From Capnocytophaga sp. oral taxon 863 str. F0517 (GTDB lineage: Bacteria > Bacteroidota > Bacteroidia > Flavobacteriales > Flavobacteriaceae): 64,000 nt of DNA. A model generated the notes under the pieces. That model had not been told where the DNA came from, ran no database searches, and saw nothing but the letters and a program-made list of their open reading frames with translations. Of this stretch, positions 36,505 through 48,400 are shown in pieces; the stretch's first letter is position 1, and every line of letters starts with the position of its first letter. The position numbers and the translations under genes are program-made. The stretch is from assembly GCF_000466425.1 (NCBI RefSeq), contig NZ_KE992174.1, positions 63,897 through 127,896 of the forward strand, read 5' to 3'.

Positions 36505-37197
36505 TCACAGAGAAGCAGCGAATACCTCCAAGAAATGAGTGGTAATATGCTGCTTTACTTCTTCTAAAGAAACCTCTCTACCCAGCTCCGCTTGTAGGGA
36601 GGTTACTGCTTTGTCGGCAATACCGCAAGGGACGATATAGCCAAAGTAACTAAGATCCGTATTGACATTCAGAGCAAAGCCATGCATGGTTACCCATCGG
36701 GAAGCCCTTACCCCCATAGCACAGATCTTACGTGCCTTGGGAGTACCTACGTCCAACCAAACCCCTGTCTCTCCAGGACTGCGCTCACCCCGAAGGCCAT
36801 AGTCGGCCAAGGTGAGGATAATGACCTCCTCCAAGCAGCGTAGGTATTTGTGGATATCAGGGAAGAAGTTGTCCAAGTCCAAGATAGGGTAGCCTACCAC
36901 CTGTCCCAGTCCGTGGTAGGTGATATCGCCCCCACGATTGACCTTATAGAAGGAGATATGCTTAGCCTTGAGGAAGTCCTCTCCCATAAGCAGGTGCTCC
37001 ATGTGGCCGCTCTTTCCGAGGGTTAGTACATGGGGATGTTCTACGAAAATCAAGTAGTTAGGAGTAGGGGAGGGGTTTTCAGCATTGCGATTGGCCGTTT
37101 TTTGGTCGATAGTAGCTTGGAAGAGCGCTTCCTGAGCTTCCCAAGCCTCTTTATAGTCTTTCAGACCCCAATCAATAAGGGTAATTTTTTTGTTCAT
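36505..37197 (-). CDS. lipB: Octanoyltransferase LipB
   Basis: LipB moves octanoyl from ACP to lipoyl domains. The 230-residue protein contains HPHVLTLGKSG (about 54-64), NRGGDITYHGLGQVVGYPI (about 84-102), and KICAMGVRASRWVTMHGFALNV with the catalytic Lys, then VPCGI with the catalytic Cys. The upstream region, including a minus-strand TACCTTTG -7 element, is one copy of a 25-bp direct repeat that recurs 689 bp away on the far side of the toxin-antitoxin module. Confidence 0.94.
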   Translation of the reverse strand: MNKKITLIDWGLKDYKEAWEAQEALFQATIDQKTANRNAENPSPTPNYLIFVEHPHVLTLGKSGHMEHLLMGEDFLKAKHISFYKVNRGGDITYHGLGQVVGYPILDLDNFFPDIHKYLRCLEEVIILTLADYGLRGERSPGETGVWLDVGTPKARKICAMGVRASRWVTMHGFALNVNTDLSYFGYIVPCGIADKAVTSLQAELGREVSLEEVKQHITTHFLEVFAASL

Positions 37198-37200
37198 CTT

Positions 37201-37225
37201 TATTTCTTACGTCTTGCAAAGGTAC
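37201..37225 (+). repeat. Direct repeat flanking the YoeB module, left copy
   Basis: A 25-bp sequence beginning TATTTCTTACGTC and ending CAAAGGTAC recurs perfectly at 37890-37914. This copy lies immediately upstream of lipB and contains, on the minus strand, TACCTTTG. Confidence 0.9.
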
Positions 37226-37234
37226 GAAAAAATC

Positions 37235-37265
37235 TTGTTTTTTAGAGATATTTGTTGTACCTTTG
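37235..37265 (+). promoter_or_regulatory. Promoter of the YoeB toxin-antitoxin operon
   Basis: TTG (37235-37237), a 20-bp spacer and TACCTTTG (37258-37265), followed by CAAG, fit the consensus. The antitoxin ATG at 37287 is 21 bp downstream, so the upstream alternative start at 37263 is excluded. Confidence 0.75.
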
Positions 37266-37286
37266 CAAGACTTTAATATTCAAATT

Positions 37287-37535
37287 ATGATAACCACCAT
37301 ACAACCAGGAGTAAGATATTCTTTTAGTCTAAAGAATAAGAAACAAGTAGCGCTACTTGATAGTTTTTTAAAAGCACTTGATATAACTCTTAGAGAGGAT
37401 AAAACAGAAGAAAACTACCAGCTTTCTCAAGAAGCATATTATGAACTTATGAAAAAATCAATGGAAAGCCTCCATAGTAGTAAAGAACTCAAAGGAGAAA
37501 AAGCCATTTTGGAACATCTCAATACTTTGAAATGA
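37287..37535 (+). CDS. Antitoxin partner of the YoeB-like toxin
   Basis: The 82-residue protein starts MITTIQPGVRY and has a small N-terminal region followed by a helical C-terminus (SQEAYYELMKKSMESLHSSKELKGEKAI). It precedes and overlaps (by 4 bp) a Txe/YoeB-type toxin gene, so it is assigned as antitoxin by context. It is not an obvious YefM by sequence. Similar short helical antitoxins are common in Bacteroidota YoeB pairs. Confidence 0.75.
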   Translation: MITTIQPGVRYSFSLKNKKQVALLDSFLKALDITLREDKTEENYQLSQEAYYELMKKSMESLHSSKELKGEKAILEHLNTLK

Positions 37536-37879
37536 TGGAATATACACTAAAGCTAAGCCATATCTTTGAGCAACAGTATATAGAACATCGCAATTCAGGC
37601 AGAACAAAGGTATTAGAGAAAATCAATAAACTACTACTTGAATTATCTACATCTCCAAGAAAGGGGACAGGGAAGCCTGAACGATTAAAAGATGTAGATA
37701 AAATAGACCTAACCTTAGATCCCCAAGAAATTCATATTTGGTCAAGGAGAATTACAGATGAGCATAGGCTTGTCTATAGAATATATGATGAAGCGCAACT
37801 GATATTTGTAATGCTTTGTTGGGGACACTACACAGATTTGAAAAAATTCTATGGATTTGAGTTTCTTTTTGAGGATTGA
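37532..37879 (+). CDS. Txe/YoeB-family toxin
   Basis: The 115-residue protein has the YoeB pattern: SPRKGTGKPERLK, then IWSRRITDEHRLVYRIYD, and the ending CWGHYTDL, where YoeB has a C-terminal His-Tyr pair used in catalysis. YoeB enzymes cleave mRNA at the ribosomal A site. An insertion DKIDLTLDPQEIH sits between the GKPE and WSRR motifs and makes the protein longer than E. coli YoeB (84 residues). It is translationally coupled to the antitoxin. Confidence 0.88.
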   Translation: MMEYTLKLSHIFEQQYIEHRNSGRTKVLEKINKLLLELSTSPRKGTGKPERLKDVDKIDLTLDPQEIHIWSRRITDEHRLVYRIYDEAQLIFVMLCWGHYTDLKKFYGFEFLFED

Positions 37880-37889
37880 TGAAAGCTAC

Positions 37890-37914
37890 TATTTCTTACG
37901 TCTTGCAAAGGTAC
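37890..37914 (+). repeat. Direct repeat flanking the YoeB module, right copy
   Basis: A perfect copy of the 25-bp sequence at 37201-37225. It carries an orphan minus-strand TACCTTTG with no gene immediately downstream except through the module. Confidence 0.9.
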
Positions 37915-38043
37915 TACTTTTTTTGTAAAAATGATACCTCTTCCTACAAAAAGCAGTCATTAATACGAATCAATAGTTAAAGGATTAGAAATATAGACAT
38001 TTGGGAAAAGTTGTAAGTAACTCATTATCAATCACTTATTGTC

Positions 38044-38205
38044 ACATCCCCCCTTCACATACTCCGCTCTCGCGGACTTCCCTCAAGAGGGGAGTTACGG
38101 AGTGGTATCGAGCAGAGTGGTGAAAATTCAACCTAAGTATACTGATAACCAGCATGATAATTCAACGACATCCTACTCCCCCCTTGAGGGGGGCTAGGGG
38201 GATGT
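38044..38205. repeat. Inverted-repeat intergenic element
   Basis: About 162 bp bounded by ACATCCCCCC and GGGGGATGT, with internal C-rich/G-rich palindromes (CTCCCCCCTTGAGGGGGG near 38177). No reading frame. The outer ends are inverted repeats, as in a miniature non-coding element. From memory, similar CCCCTTGAGGGGG sequences recur in many Bacteroidota genomes. Confidence 0.6.
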
Positions 38206-38262
38206 AGAAAAAAACATACTGAATATCAATGGATTACTGTGAGAAGAAAAAGAAAAAGTCCT

Positions 38263-38350
38263 ACATAAATCCGTTTTTCAAGGAATATGAAAAGCTATTG
38301 AGATAAGTAATCATATTCTTAGGCATTTTTCTACCGATAATTACAAATAA
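38263..38350 (+). pseudogene. Relic fragment of an mcrC gene
   Basis: About 80 bp align with the interior of the intact mcrC at 55255-55333, with one single-base deletion and scattered substitutions. The reading is INPFFKEYEK, then frameshift, then IEIS.HILRHFS, against INPFFKEYEQAIEIGKHILKRFS in mcrC. The fragment is too short and broken to encode anything. Confidence 0.65.
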
Positions 38351-38547
38351 GTATAATCACTTCGAAAATATTTTTTTCTTCAAAAAAACGCTATTTCTGC
38401 AAGTTAAAAATTTAACATTTTGAATTTTATCATCAAAAAATTAGAAATATCAAAAAATCCCCTCTTTGCCCTCTCTTTATAGCTTTCTTTGAGGCAGATC
38501 TACACAAATGCCGATGATGCTTTTTTGAAACTTATCACCTCTTTTCC

Positions 38548-39087
38548 TTAAGGAGGAATAGCTATTAAGGTACTTGATAGGTATCTATTTATATAATTTG
38601 AATAGATATCATTATATAAATTAGCTGTATGATGATTATAGAAAGTATATTTAGGTATATTATTCATACATTTTCTAAATCTAAAACTTTTATGAGCTAT
38701 TCTTTTTTTGATTTTATATTTAGGCTTGTTCTTATTTTCAGCAAGTGTTATTATTTCATTAGGCGCTACAGAGTTATTTTCTATCTGTATAGGCTCTATA
38801 GTGCTATTTTCTTTGTTTTTTTCATCATATTCAGCGGTAGTTTCTATATTTTCAATTAGGTTTGCATTTTCTTTATCATACGTATTATCAAGTTCTGGAT
38901 TTTGGATTGGTTTTTCACTTTTTTTCTTTTGTTTTTCATTTTTTATTTTTTCCTCCCATCTTTCCAAACGCATGATCAATCGGATAGCGGCAATACTTTG
39001 GTTGATGGTAGGGATTACGATCTTACCATTGCAGTTGATCGGCTCACGGCGAGCATAGGTCCATAATATTTGTATAGCTTCTTCCAT
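38548..39087 (-). CDS. Hypothetical protein, Lys/Glu/Asn-rich
   Basis: The start at 39087 is chosen because a promoter (TTG, 20 bp, TAACTTTG) on the minus strand ends at 39112, downstream of the longer alternative start. The 179-residue product begins MEEAIQILWTYARREPINCNGKIVIPTINQSI and has a charged low-complexity middle and a basic, Asn/Tyr-rich C-terminus. No family recognised. Composition is very AT-rich. Plus-strand frames over the same bases are low-complexity shadows. It may be a remnant of a mobile element. Confidence 0.5.
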   Translation of the reverse strand: MEEAIQILWTYARREPINCNGKIVIPTINQSIAAIRLIMRLERWEEKIKNEKQKKKSEKPIQNPELDNTYDKENANLIENIETTAEYDEKNKENSTIEPIQIENNSVAPNEIITLAENKNKPKYKIKKRIAHKSFRFRKCMNNIPKYTFYNHHTANLYNDIYSNYINRYLSSTLIAIPP

Positions 39088-39111
39088 AAAAAAATAACCA
39101 CTAATCTGGGG

Positions 39112-39142
39112 CAAAGTTACTATATTCCAAAAGTGAAGTCAA
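39112..39142 (-). promoter_or_regulatory. Promoter of the hypothetical gene at 38548-39087
   Basis: On the minus strand, TTG, a 20-bp spacer and TAACTTTG (plus-strand 39112-39119) match the consensus, with the ATG 25 bp further on. Confidence 0.6.
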
Positions 39143-39448
39143 GGAAAAGTCATTTGAGAAGTAAGAATTTGTACGATAAAATAGTTTGTTAACAGCTATT
39201 GATGAATTCTATACAACTATAGGATTTATGAATAGTAAGAGGAGAGATACAATATAAAGTTTTTCTAAATAACGTATTTTTGTATTATAAGATATAGTAA
39301 TAAATATATTTTATAATATTGGAAATCAACAAATTAAATTACCTATTTAATAATACAAAAAAGTCTTTTTTGGCAAATAAAAAAGAGATTGGATGGTTGA
39401 TAAATCATAAAAAATAAAAAAAAATATGGTAGAAAAAAATTTTTATTC
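39143..39448. other. Gene-free AT-rich spacer before the giant gene
   Basis: About 300 bp with no credible reading frame, tandem repeat or strong hairpin. Confidence 0.5.
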
Positions 39449-39456
39449 TACCTTTG
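39449..39456 (+). promoter_or_regulatory. -7 element of the giant gene
   Basis: TACCTTTG followed by CGCCC lies 31 bp upstream of the ATG at 39488. No clear TTG at -33. Confidence 0.6.
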
Positions 39457-39487
39457 CGCCCGAAATATCACATCAAATAATTGTAAG

Positions 39488-42400
39488 ATGATAGAAATAA
39501 ACAAAAAACGGATTATTAATTTACTGACGATTGTGGTCTTACTACTCTCGTATTCAGGTATTTGGGCACAGAACTGTACCTCTATGCCTGAACCTGTGAC
39601 CTATACAAGGGTAACTACAGGTGGAGATCCTAATAAATATGTGGAGGAATATGCTTATGTAAATGGTATAAAGGTTACACGTATTTTGCAGGCGGGAACT
39701 CGTAGTTTTGACAAGATTAAGTATTCTAATGAGGATACGAATACTCCTACAGAAAACTATTGTGGTATTAACCGCAGGAGTAAATATATAGGAAAAAAGT
39801 ATCCCTTTATGGACTCCGACAAAGTAACTAATATTATCTATACATTCAGTGAGCCTGTTGTGGATGTAGAGGTGTTTTTGGCTGCTTTTGGGTATAGTGG
39901 TACTACAACAAGAGTTGAAGATCAGATAGATGATGTGATCTTTAGTGTAAATAGAGGAAGCCTCTCCTTACATAACAGAGCAGATTGTAATAGTGGTACT
40001 ATCCAAATTGTAAATGGGAATGAAGTAAAATCTCTTAAAAGGAAAACAACAAATGCTAAAATAGGGATTACTTCTACGGCTCCTTTTACACAACTTACCT
40101 TGACCTATAATGAGCCAGGTGGAGGTGTCATAGGAGGAGCAGGTTTCTATGTGGAAATATGTACACAATCTATTAAGCCACATAATTCAAGTGCTTGTAA
40201 TCCAGGTAATATAAACAATAATTTTACAAAGGCAATTTCGGCAACTAAAACCCTTAATGGGGTAGAAGTAGAGCGTATCCTTGATGCAAATCAATTTGCT
40301 GACTTACACTCTCAAAGTTATTGTGGAAGTTCTGTAACTTATCCTAATAACTTACCTTATATGGGAGATACAGGAGCCAAAAAATTGACTTATAAGTTCA
40401 AAGCACCTGTTACTTCTGCAGAAATTTTCCTATTTGCTTTTGGGGAAAGTACAAAAGCAACTCAACCATGGCGTTATGATCAGGTCAGGTTTTCTATTAA
40501 TGGAGAAGGAACAATGAGTCTTTCCCAAACCTATAACTGTATACCTACAGGAACGACTGTTAATAGTAGTACGGGGGAGGTGAAAAGTGCAGATGATAAG
40601 CTCATTACAACAGATGTAGGGATCAAAGTCTCTTCTAATAAACCATTTACAGAAATTGTTTTGGATGATCAAACTCCTGGAGGGAATAACTCTGGAATAG
40701 GGTATGTAGTGGAGATTTGTGCATCTTCTATTACAAAGGCCAATGTTAATAATTTTATCGTTTTGGATGCTGGGATCAATAACTTAGCTAACCAAACGAT
40801 CTGTGTATCTAAGACGGCACCTGTCTATAAAGCAAAAGCAAGTGCAGGGGCTTTCGCTAATACTGCCACTTTTGACTATGAACTACAAGCAAAAAAAGGA
40901 GCTGGTGCCTGGACTAAGATAGAAGAGTTTAAAGATGTGGCTCCTGGAACAGAAAAGACCTTTACAGGAGTGGCTCTTAAATCCAACACATATAATGGTG
41001 CTTCTATAAGAGTGAAATATACCTATAAGAACTCTCTTTTCTCTTCCGTGACGGGGGTAGCGTACTCTTCTGAGGCTACTCTTACGGTAAAGGAAGTGGC
41101 TTCTATCACCTCCCTAACGGCTTCGCCTACCTCCCTTAACGAAACAGGAGCAACCAATATTACCTATACAATAAAAGGTACCCCTGGGGCAACCGTTACT
41201 TATAATATCAATGGTGGCACTCCTGAGACCTTAGTACTTGACCCTGTCACTGGGGTGAAGACTGTAGATAGAAGTGGAGAAACTGCCAAAACTACCCTAA
41301 CCATTACCAAGGTAGCCAAAACAGGGCTTTGTGACTTGGACAATATTGCCTACAAGGCAGAGGTGGATGCATTAGGTAATAGCTGTACTACTCATCCTTC
41401 GGTGCAGTTTGCCCAAACCTCTCCGGCAACGGCTACTATGAATGGTATACAGGTAACTCGTACTATTGCAGGACCGCAGAGTTACTTCCAGTCCTATACC
41501 ACAGGTGATATGTGCCAGCCTACCATTATGCAGGGTTATCCTTCAATGAATGCAGGTCAGGTGAGCATCAAATATACTTTTGATAAGCCAATTACCTCAG
41601 CTGAAGTATGGCTCTCTGGCTTCGGAGGTGCACCAGCTCCCGCAAGAGCCGATAGGGTTACCTTTACCCTTAATTGTAGTGGTACAGAGGTCTTTGCCGC
41701 CTCAGGCTGTGGTAGTGTTACCAATACTCAATTCATAGCCACTGGTAACGAAGTAACCCATGAGGCCAATGTATATACCCAAGCCAGAGTGAAGGTGTCT
41801 TCATCAGTTCCTTTTACAGAATTGACTTTGAATGACCCAGGTAGTACCTCTGGCGGCTATACAGTAGAGCTCTGTCCAGGTTCTATAAAGCCTGCTAAGA
41901 TAAAGGTTACTGAAAATCCAGCCGAGCTAACCGCTTGTAAAGGAGCTACCGGCAAATACTTTACCGCTAAGGCCAAGATAGATGGGGTAAGTGGTACAGA
42001 GGATATGAGCTATAAGTGGCAACAGTCACGTACTAATACACCAGGCTCATGGGTAGATGCAGTAGCAACTTCGCCTAATGGTTCTATCAAAGCCGATGGC
42101 TCTACCCAGGCTAGATTGATACTCAATACGATCCAGGAATCCGATAATGGACTCTACTATAGAGCAGAGTTTAGCTTTACCAAGTGTGGCAAAACCTTAG
42201 ATAAAGTCTATTCCGAGCCTGCCAAACTGAATGTTCCTTCAGATTCGGATATTATTACCATTCAGGCAGCACGACCCAATGATGTAACAATTAATGACTG
42301 TACTGGAACAACTCCGATAACTGCCAAAGCTAAAATAGCCTCTGGCTATACCATTAAGAATAGTGGTGGTAATCTCTTTGGTTACTTCTTGGAATTCAAA

Positions 42401-45400
42401 GATACCGACAATACCTGGAAGACTTTTAATGGACAACAATATAGCAACAATGCCAATGAGCAAGAGCGTACCCTAAATATAGCTCATAGTGCAGCCCCTA
42501 AGGGTGCTACTGCCTTCAGGCTAAGATATAGAGTAACCCTTACTACAGGTTGTGAATATGAACTTATCAATGAGTTTACCTTCACTAAGAACCTGCCTGC
42601 TGAGCCAGCCATTAACGCTACCCAGACCTTCTGTCAGGAAGCAGGTAAGACTGTGGGTGACCTTACTACACTCACCGGTATCAAGTGGTATAGTGCTGCT
42701 ACCGGAGGTAGTGAAGTAGTGGCTTCGACTACCATACCAGTAGGTACGAATGAATATTTTGCAGTAGCTACTGCCAATGGTTGCGAAAGTACTCGTAAGA
42801 AAATCACTGTAAAGGTAGTGGCTAAACCTACTACACCTACTGTACAGAACAAGACCGAATGTCCTGCCACTGGTAACTATGATATGGCAAATTTGGTAAC
42901 CGTACTACCTGGTCACACTCTTAAGTGGTATAATGCAGCTACAGGTAACGCTACTACTGTTTCTACCGTAGATAGAAACAAAACAGCTAAGACAACCTAT
43001 GAAAAATGGGTAGCTTTGGTAACGTCTCAAGGTTGCGAAAGTGACAGAGTAAAAGTTACTTATACAGTAGATATCACTACCCAACCAACTATTACCGCAC
43101 CAGCTAACAACCTTTCTATCAACTGTGCTGATTCAGCAACAGCTATTGATGCGGCTGTGAATGCATGGATGGCTACAGCAACAGCTACCATAGGTTGTGG
43201 TACAGCTACTGTGACCAACAATTACGCCACCGTAAAACCTACGAACCTTTGTTCTGTAAATGAGTTCGAAGTTACCTTCACCGTACGTGATGCTTTCGGT
43301 AATCAAAAGACCAAGAAGAAGAAGATTACGATAGATAGGCTCATTGCCAACGATGATACCGAATCGGTAGCTCGTAGTACCGGTAAGGATATTGACGTCC
43401 TCTCCAACGATACTGTTAATGGCGCACAAGCTACCACCAGCAATGCCAAGGTAACCCTTGTAAGTGATGGAGGTATAGGTGCTACTGTAACATCCGATGG
43501 CAAGATACGTATCCCAGGAGGAAGCGTAGCTCCAGGTACTTACAATGTTACTTACAAGCTCTGTGATAAGAACAATACCAGTCGTTGTGGTGCTACCGCT
43601 ACTGTAGCTGTTACTGTAAACAACAGCACCATAGAGGCCAACCACGATACTCCAGTAGCCCTTACCTATAGTGCTTCTGCCGCTTATGCTAAGGCTGCTG
43701 ACCATACAGACTTCAATGTCCTCTCCAACGATAAGCTTAGTGGAGTAACCCCTACCCTTAGTCAGGTAGATATACTTCCTACTAACCAAACGGGAGTGAC
43801 CATCGAAACCAGCACCGGTAAGATCAAAGTAGACGGCGCTACCGCAGCCGGAGTATACAATCTTACCTATAAGATTAAGGAAAAGAATACAACCAATACC
43901 TCAGCAACAGCAAAGGTAACCGTAGTGGTGAAGAATGCCTTGGTGGTAAATCCAGCTACCCTTACCGCTCCTATTACCCCTTCAACAAGTGCAACCACAC
44001 CTAAGAAAATAGGAAATGTACTGAACCAAACACAGCTCAACGGAAACAAACCAAATGCCTCTCAGGTAAGTATCTCTGTAACTCAGGAAGCGACTCCACC
44101 TCAGAGCGGGGATCCTGTACCAAGCATTGATCCCGCTACCGGTAAGGTACTTATTCCTTCAGGAGTAAAACCAGGTAACTATACTATTAAGTATAAGGTA
44201 TGTGATAAGGCAGAAGGTATCGCTAAGTCTTGCAGTGATGAAAAGACCATTACTGTGAATGTAGCTGGAGGTAATACCACCACTACCAACAATGATGACT
44301 TCACTGCAAACCCAGTGGAACGTTCCAATTCGGAAGAAGTAGTGAAAAATGGTGCGAACCCTGTGAATGTACTCGCTAACGATAAGCTCGGTACTCGTAC
44401 TAATATTGATACCGATGTGGTAACTATCAGACAGACAGCTACCAGCAACTCGGGTGTAAATATAGATACCGCTACCGGTCAGATAAAGGTAGCAGCTAAC
44501 ACACCTGCTGGTGTACATGAGGTGAAATATAAGATTACAGAGAAGGGACAAACTACCGAATCCACCGAAGCTACTGCTAAAGTAGTGGTGAAGAATAAGG
44601 TAGCGCTTGACCCAGCTGCAATCCCTGGCACTGTAAATACTCCAAATGATGGTAATGACAAGACGATAGCCAATATATTGGATAAGACGAAGATCAATGG
44701 AAATAAACCTGATGCTGCGGATGTAGTAATTACTGTACCTAATCCAGCACATAAGAATAACCCAAGTGATATCGTACCTTATGTAGATACCACCACCGGT
44801 AAGGTAATTGTTCCTGTGGGAACTAAGCCAGGTACCCACCAGATAACTTATCAGGTATGTGACAAGTTACCAGCAGGACAAAGTGCTGCACAGACTTGTA
44901 AAACAGCTACTATCACCATTCCTGTTACGGCTAATACGGCAACCTCATCCAATGATGATTACGCAAGCAATCCTGTAGAGGTCTCTAATAGTGCCACTTC
45001 TTATGTGAAGAATGGTACAGAGGATGTGAATGTACTAAGCAATGACGCTTTGGGTGGCAATACAACTATCAATACCAATTTGGTAGATATTACCCAAACC
45101 CACACTTCTCATTCAGGAGTGAATATAGAAACAGCTACCGGTAAGGTGAAAGTGGCTCCTAACACTCCAGCTGGTGAGTATACAGTGAAGTATACCATTG
45201 CTGAAAAAGGAGGAGGCCCTTCATCTACAGAAAGTACTGTGAAAGTAGTGGTGAAGAACAAAGTAGTAGTAAATCCAGCTACTATACCAAGCTCTGTAAC
45301 CCCTGCTACCGATGGTACAGATAAGGAAATAGGAGATGTATTGGATCAAACAGAGATCAATGGATCTAAGCCAAGTGCTGCTCAGGTAACCATTACCGAA

Positions 45401-48400
45401 ACCTCTCCTGCTCCTAAGAATGACCCAAGTGATAAAGTACCTTATATAGATACTACTACCGGTAAGGTGAAGATTCCTGCTGGAGTAAAACCAGGTAACT
45501 ATCCGATCACTTACCAGATATGTGACAAGGCTACTCCTGCTTCTGCCAATACTTGTAAGACAGCTACCATTACGGTAAAAGTAGCAGGTAACCACTTGGA
45601 TCCTAAGAATGATGACTTTAGCCAGAAGAAAGTAGAACGTTCTACTTCTGATGCTTATGTAAAAGATGGTGCCAACGATCTTAATGTACTCTCCAATGAT
45701 AAGTTGGGTACTCGTGAAGGCTTGGATACCAATGTGGTAACCATCGAGCAAACTTATACTTCTAACAATGGAGTTACTATAGAGGTAGCCACCGGTAAGG
45801 TAAAAGTAGCCGCTAATACCCCAGCGGGTGAATATACCGTGAAGTATAAGATTACAGAAAAAGGACAAACTACAGCTTCTAACGAAGTAAGTGTGAAGGT
45901 AACCGTAACGAATAAGTTAGAAGTTGGTACAATAACCATTCCTAATGCGAAGCCTTCTACCGATAGTACGACCCCTGTTTCTGTAGGAAATATCTTAGCT
46001 CAAACCAAGATCAATGGACAGCTGAACCCAGATCCATCAGAAGTGGAGATCACAGCTACTCCTGATCAACCAGGATCACCTAAGAAACCTTATATAGATA
46101 CCACTACCGGTAAGGTGATGATCCCTGCGGGCGTAGCTCCAGGCGACCATACCATCTCCTACAAGGTATGTGATAAGGCACCAGGTGCAGCCAAGCGTTG
46201 TGAAGAAGCTACTGTTACAGTGAAGGTAGTAAGCAATACTCCTACCTCAGAAGATGATGATTTCACAGCTGATACCTATAAGGTAGAACACCCAACTGTG
46301 GATACCTTCGTCAGTGATGGAGCTAATCCAGTCAATGTACTCTCTAACGACAAGCTCGGCAGTGATACCACCATCTCAACCAATGAGGTAGAAATCACCC
46401 AGACAGCGACATCCAATAGCAATGTAAATATAGATACCGCTACTGGTAAGATAAAGGTTAAAGCCAATACCCCAGCCGGTGTATATACTGTAAAATACAA
46501 ATTTACAGAAAAAGGACAGCCAGCCTCCGCAGCTTCAGCAGAGAAGACCGCTACAGTGGTAGTTACCAACAAGCTAACCAGTAGCAATGGTAACTATGGA
46601 GGTGCTCCTTCTACCAATAGTACACCTGCTAATGGAGGAGATGTGTTGAACAATGTGAGAATCAATGGAGCAAAACCAACCCCAAGCCAGGTGACCATTA
46701 CGGTGGATAACAATGCAGGTAGTGGTACCGTACCATTCTTAGTAACCTCAGGGGCTGATGCAGGTAAGATCAAGATACCTCAAGGAACTCCAGTTGGTAA
46801 CTATACTATTACTTATACAGTATGTGATACTGCTTCAGGAGCAGCTAAATCTTGTAAGCCAGCTACGGCAAACATCAGAGTATCTGCCAATGCTATTATA
46901 GCAACTAATGATGAGGATAACAAGGAGGTAGAGTTTGCCACTTCCGCACAAAACGTGAAGAAGTCCGATAATACCACCCTCAATGTATTGAATAATGATA
47001 CCTTGGCAGGTAATACTGCTACCGATAATGATGTGACGATTGAAACTACCGTTCCTGTAACAGGTATTACAATCAAAACCAATGGTGAAGTAGAGGTAGC
47101 TGCTAACAAGCCAGCGGGTGTATACGAACTTAAGTATGTGATCAAGGAAACAGCGGATATCAACAATGTATCTGACGAAGCTACTGTGAAAGTAGTGGTG
47201 AAGAACAAAGTAACTTTTGATCCTTTCCCAGCTACTCCAGTGAAACCTTCTACGGATAAGAATATCCCTGCTACACCTATTGATGTGATAGCCAATACCA
47301 AGATCAATGGTAGTACGCCTTCAGCTAATGATGTAACGATACAGGTAACTGACCCTGCTGATCCTCAATCTCCAGGTGATGTGGTACCAGAACTCAATAC
47401 TACTACTGGTAAGGTGGAAATACCTGCCGGTGTAAAACCTGGTGCTTATAACATCACTTACAGAGTATGTGATAAGGCGCAACCAGCTGAAGCAAAAACT
47501 TGTCAGGAAAATACTATTACTATTAATGTAACAGGAAATACCATCACAGGAGCCGATGATGACTTCTCAGCGCACAAGGTAGAACGCTCTACCAGCGATA
47601 AGTTTGTCAATGACGGTACCAACGATGTGAATGTATTGACCAATGATACCCTTGGTAGCCGTACAGGTCTTACTACAGAATTAGTAACGATCAACCAGAC
47701 CCATACATCTGATCCGAAGGTAAGCATAGATACCGCTACCGGTAAGGTAAAAGTAGCCGCTGATGCACCAGCAGGTACTCATACAATCAAGTATACTATT
47801 ACCGAGAAGGGACAAACCACTCCTTCTGCTGAGAAGACAGTGACAGTGGTGGTAACCAATAAGATAACACTTACCCCAGCAGATGTGGTCTCTAACCCTG
47901 TAACGCCTTCTACGGATAAAAATACACCGAAGGAAATTGGAGATGTACTGGATGGAACCAAACTCAATGGTACTAAGCCAGGTATAGGAACCGGAGCTAA
48001 TCAGGTAACTATCAGTGTGGTAACACCTGCACAGCCTCAGTCTCCAGGAGATGCTGTACCAGAGCTTGATACCACTACTGGAAAGGTAAAAATCCCTGCA
48101 GGTGTGAAACCAGGTACTTATAACATTACTTATAAGGTATGTGACAATGCTAATCCACCAACCTGTGAGACAAGCACCGTTCCTATTACTGTACAAGGAA
48201 ACACCACTACTTCAGCCGATGATGATTTCACAGCTCACAAGGTGGTACATCCTACAACTGATACCTTTGTAAGTGACAATGGTACTCCGGTGAATGTACT
48301 CTCTAACGACAAGCTCGGTGATGATGACACTATCACAACTGATGAGGTAGAGATCATTCAGACTGCCACTACCAATCCTAAAGTAAGCATAGATACAGCT

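Noticed and set aside
38629..39058. Two plus-strand frames opposite the hypothetical gene at 38548-39087
   Set aside because: They are low-complexity Phe/Ile/Ser-rich complements of the Lys/Glu-rich minus frame, which has a promoter and better start.
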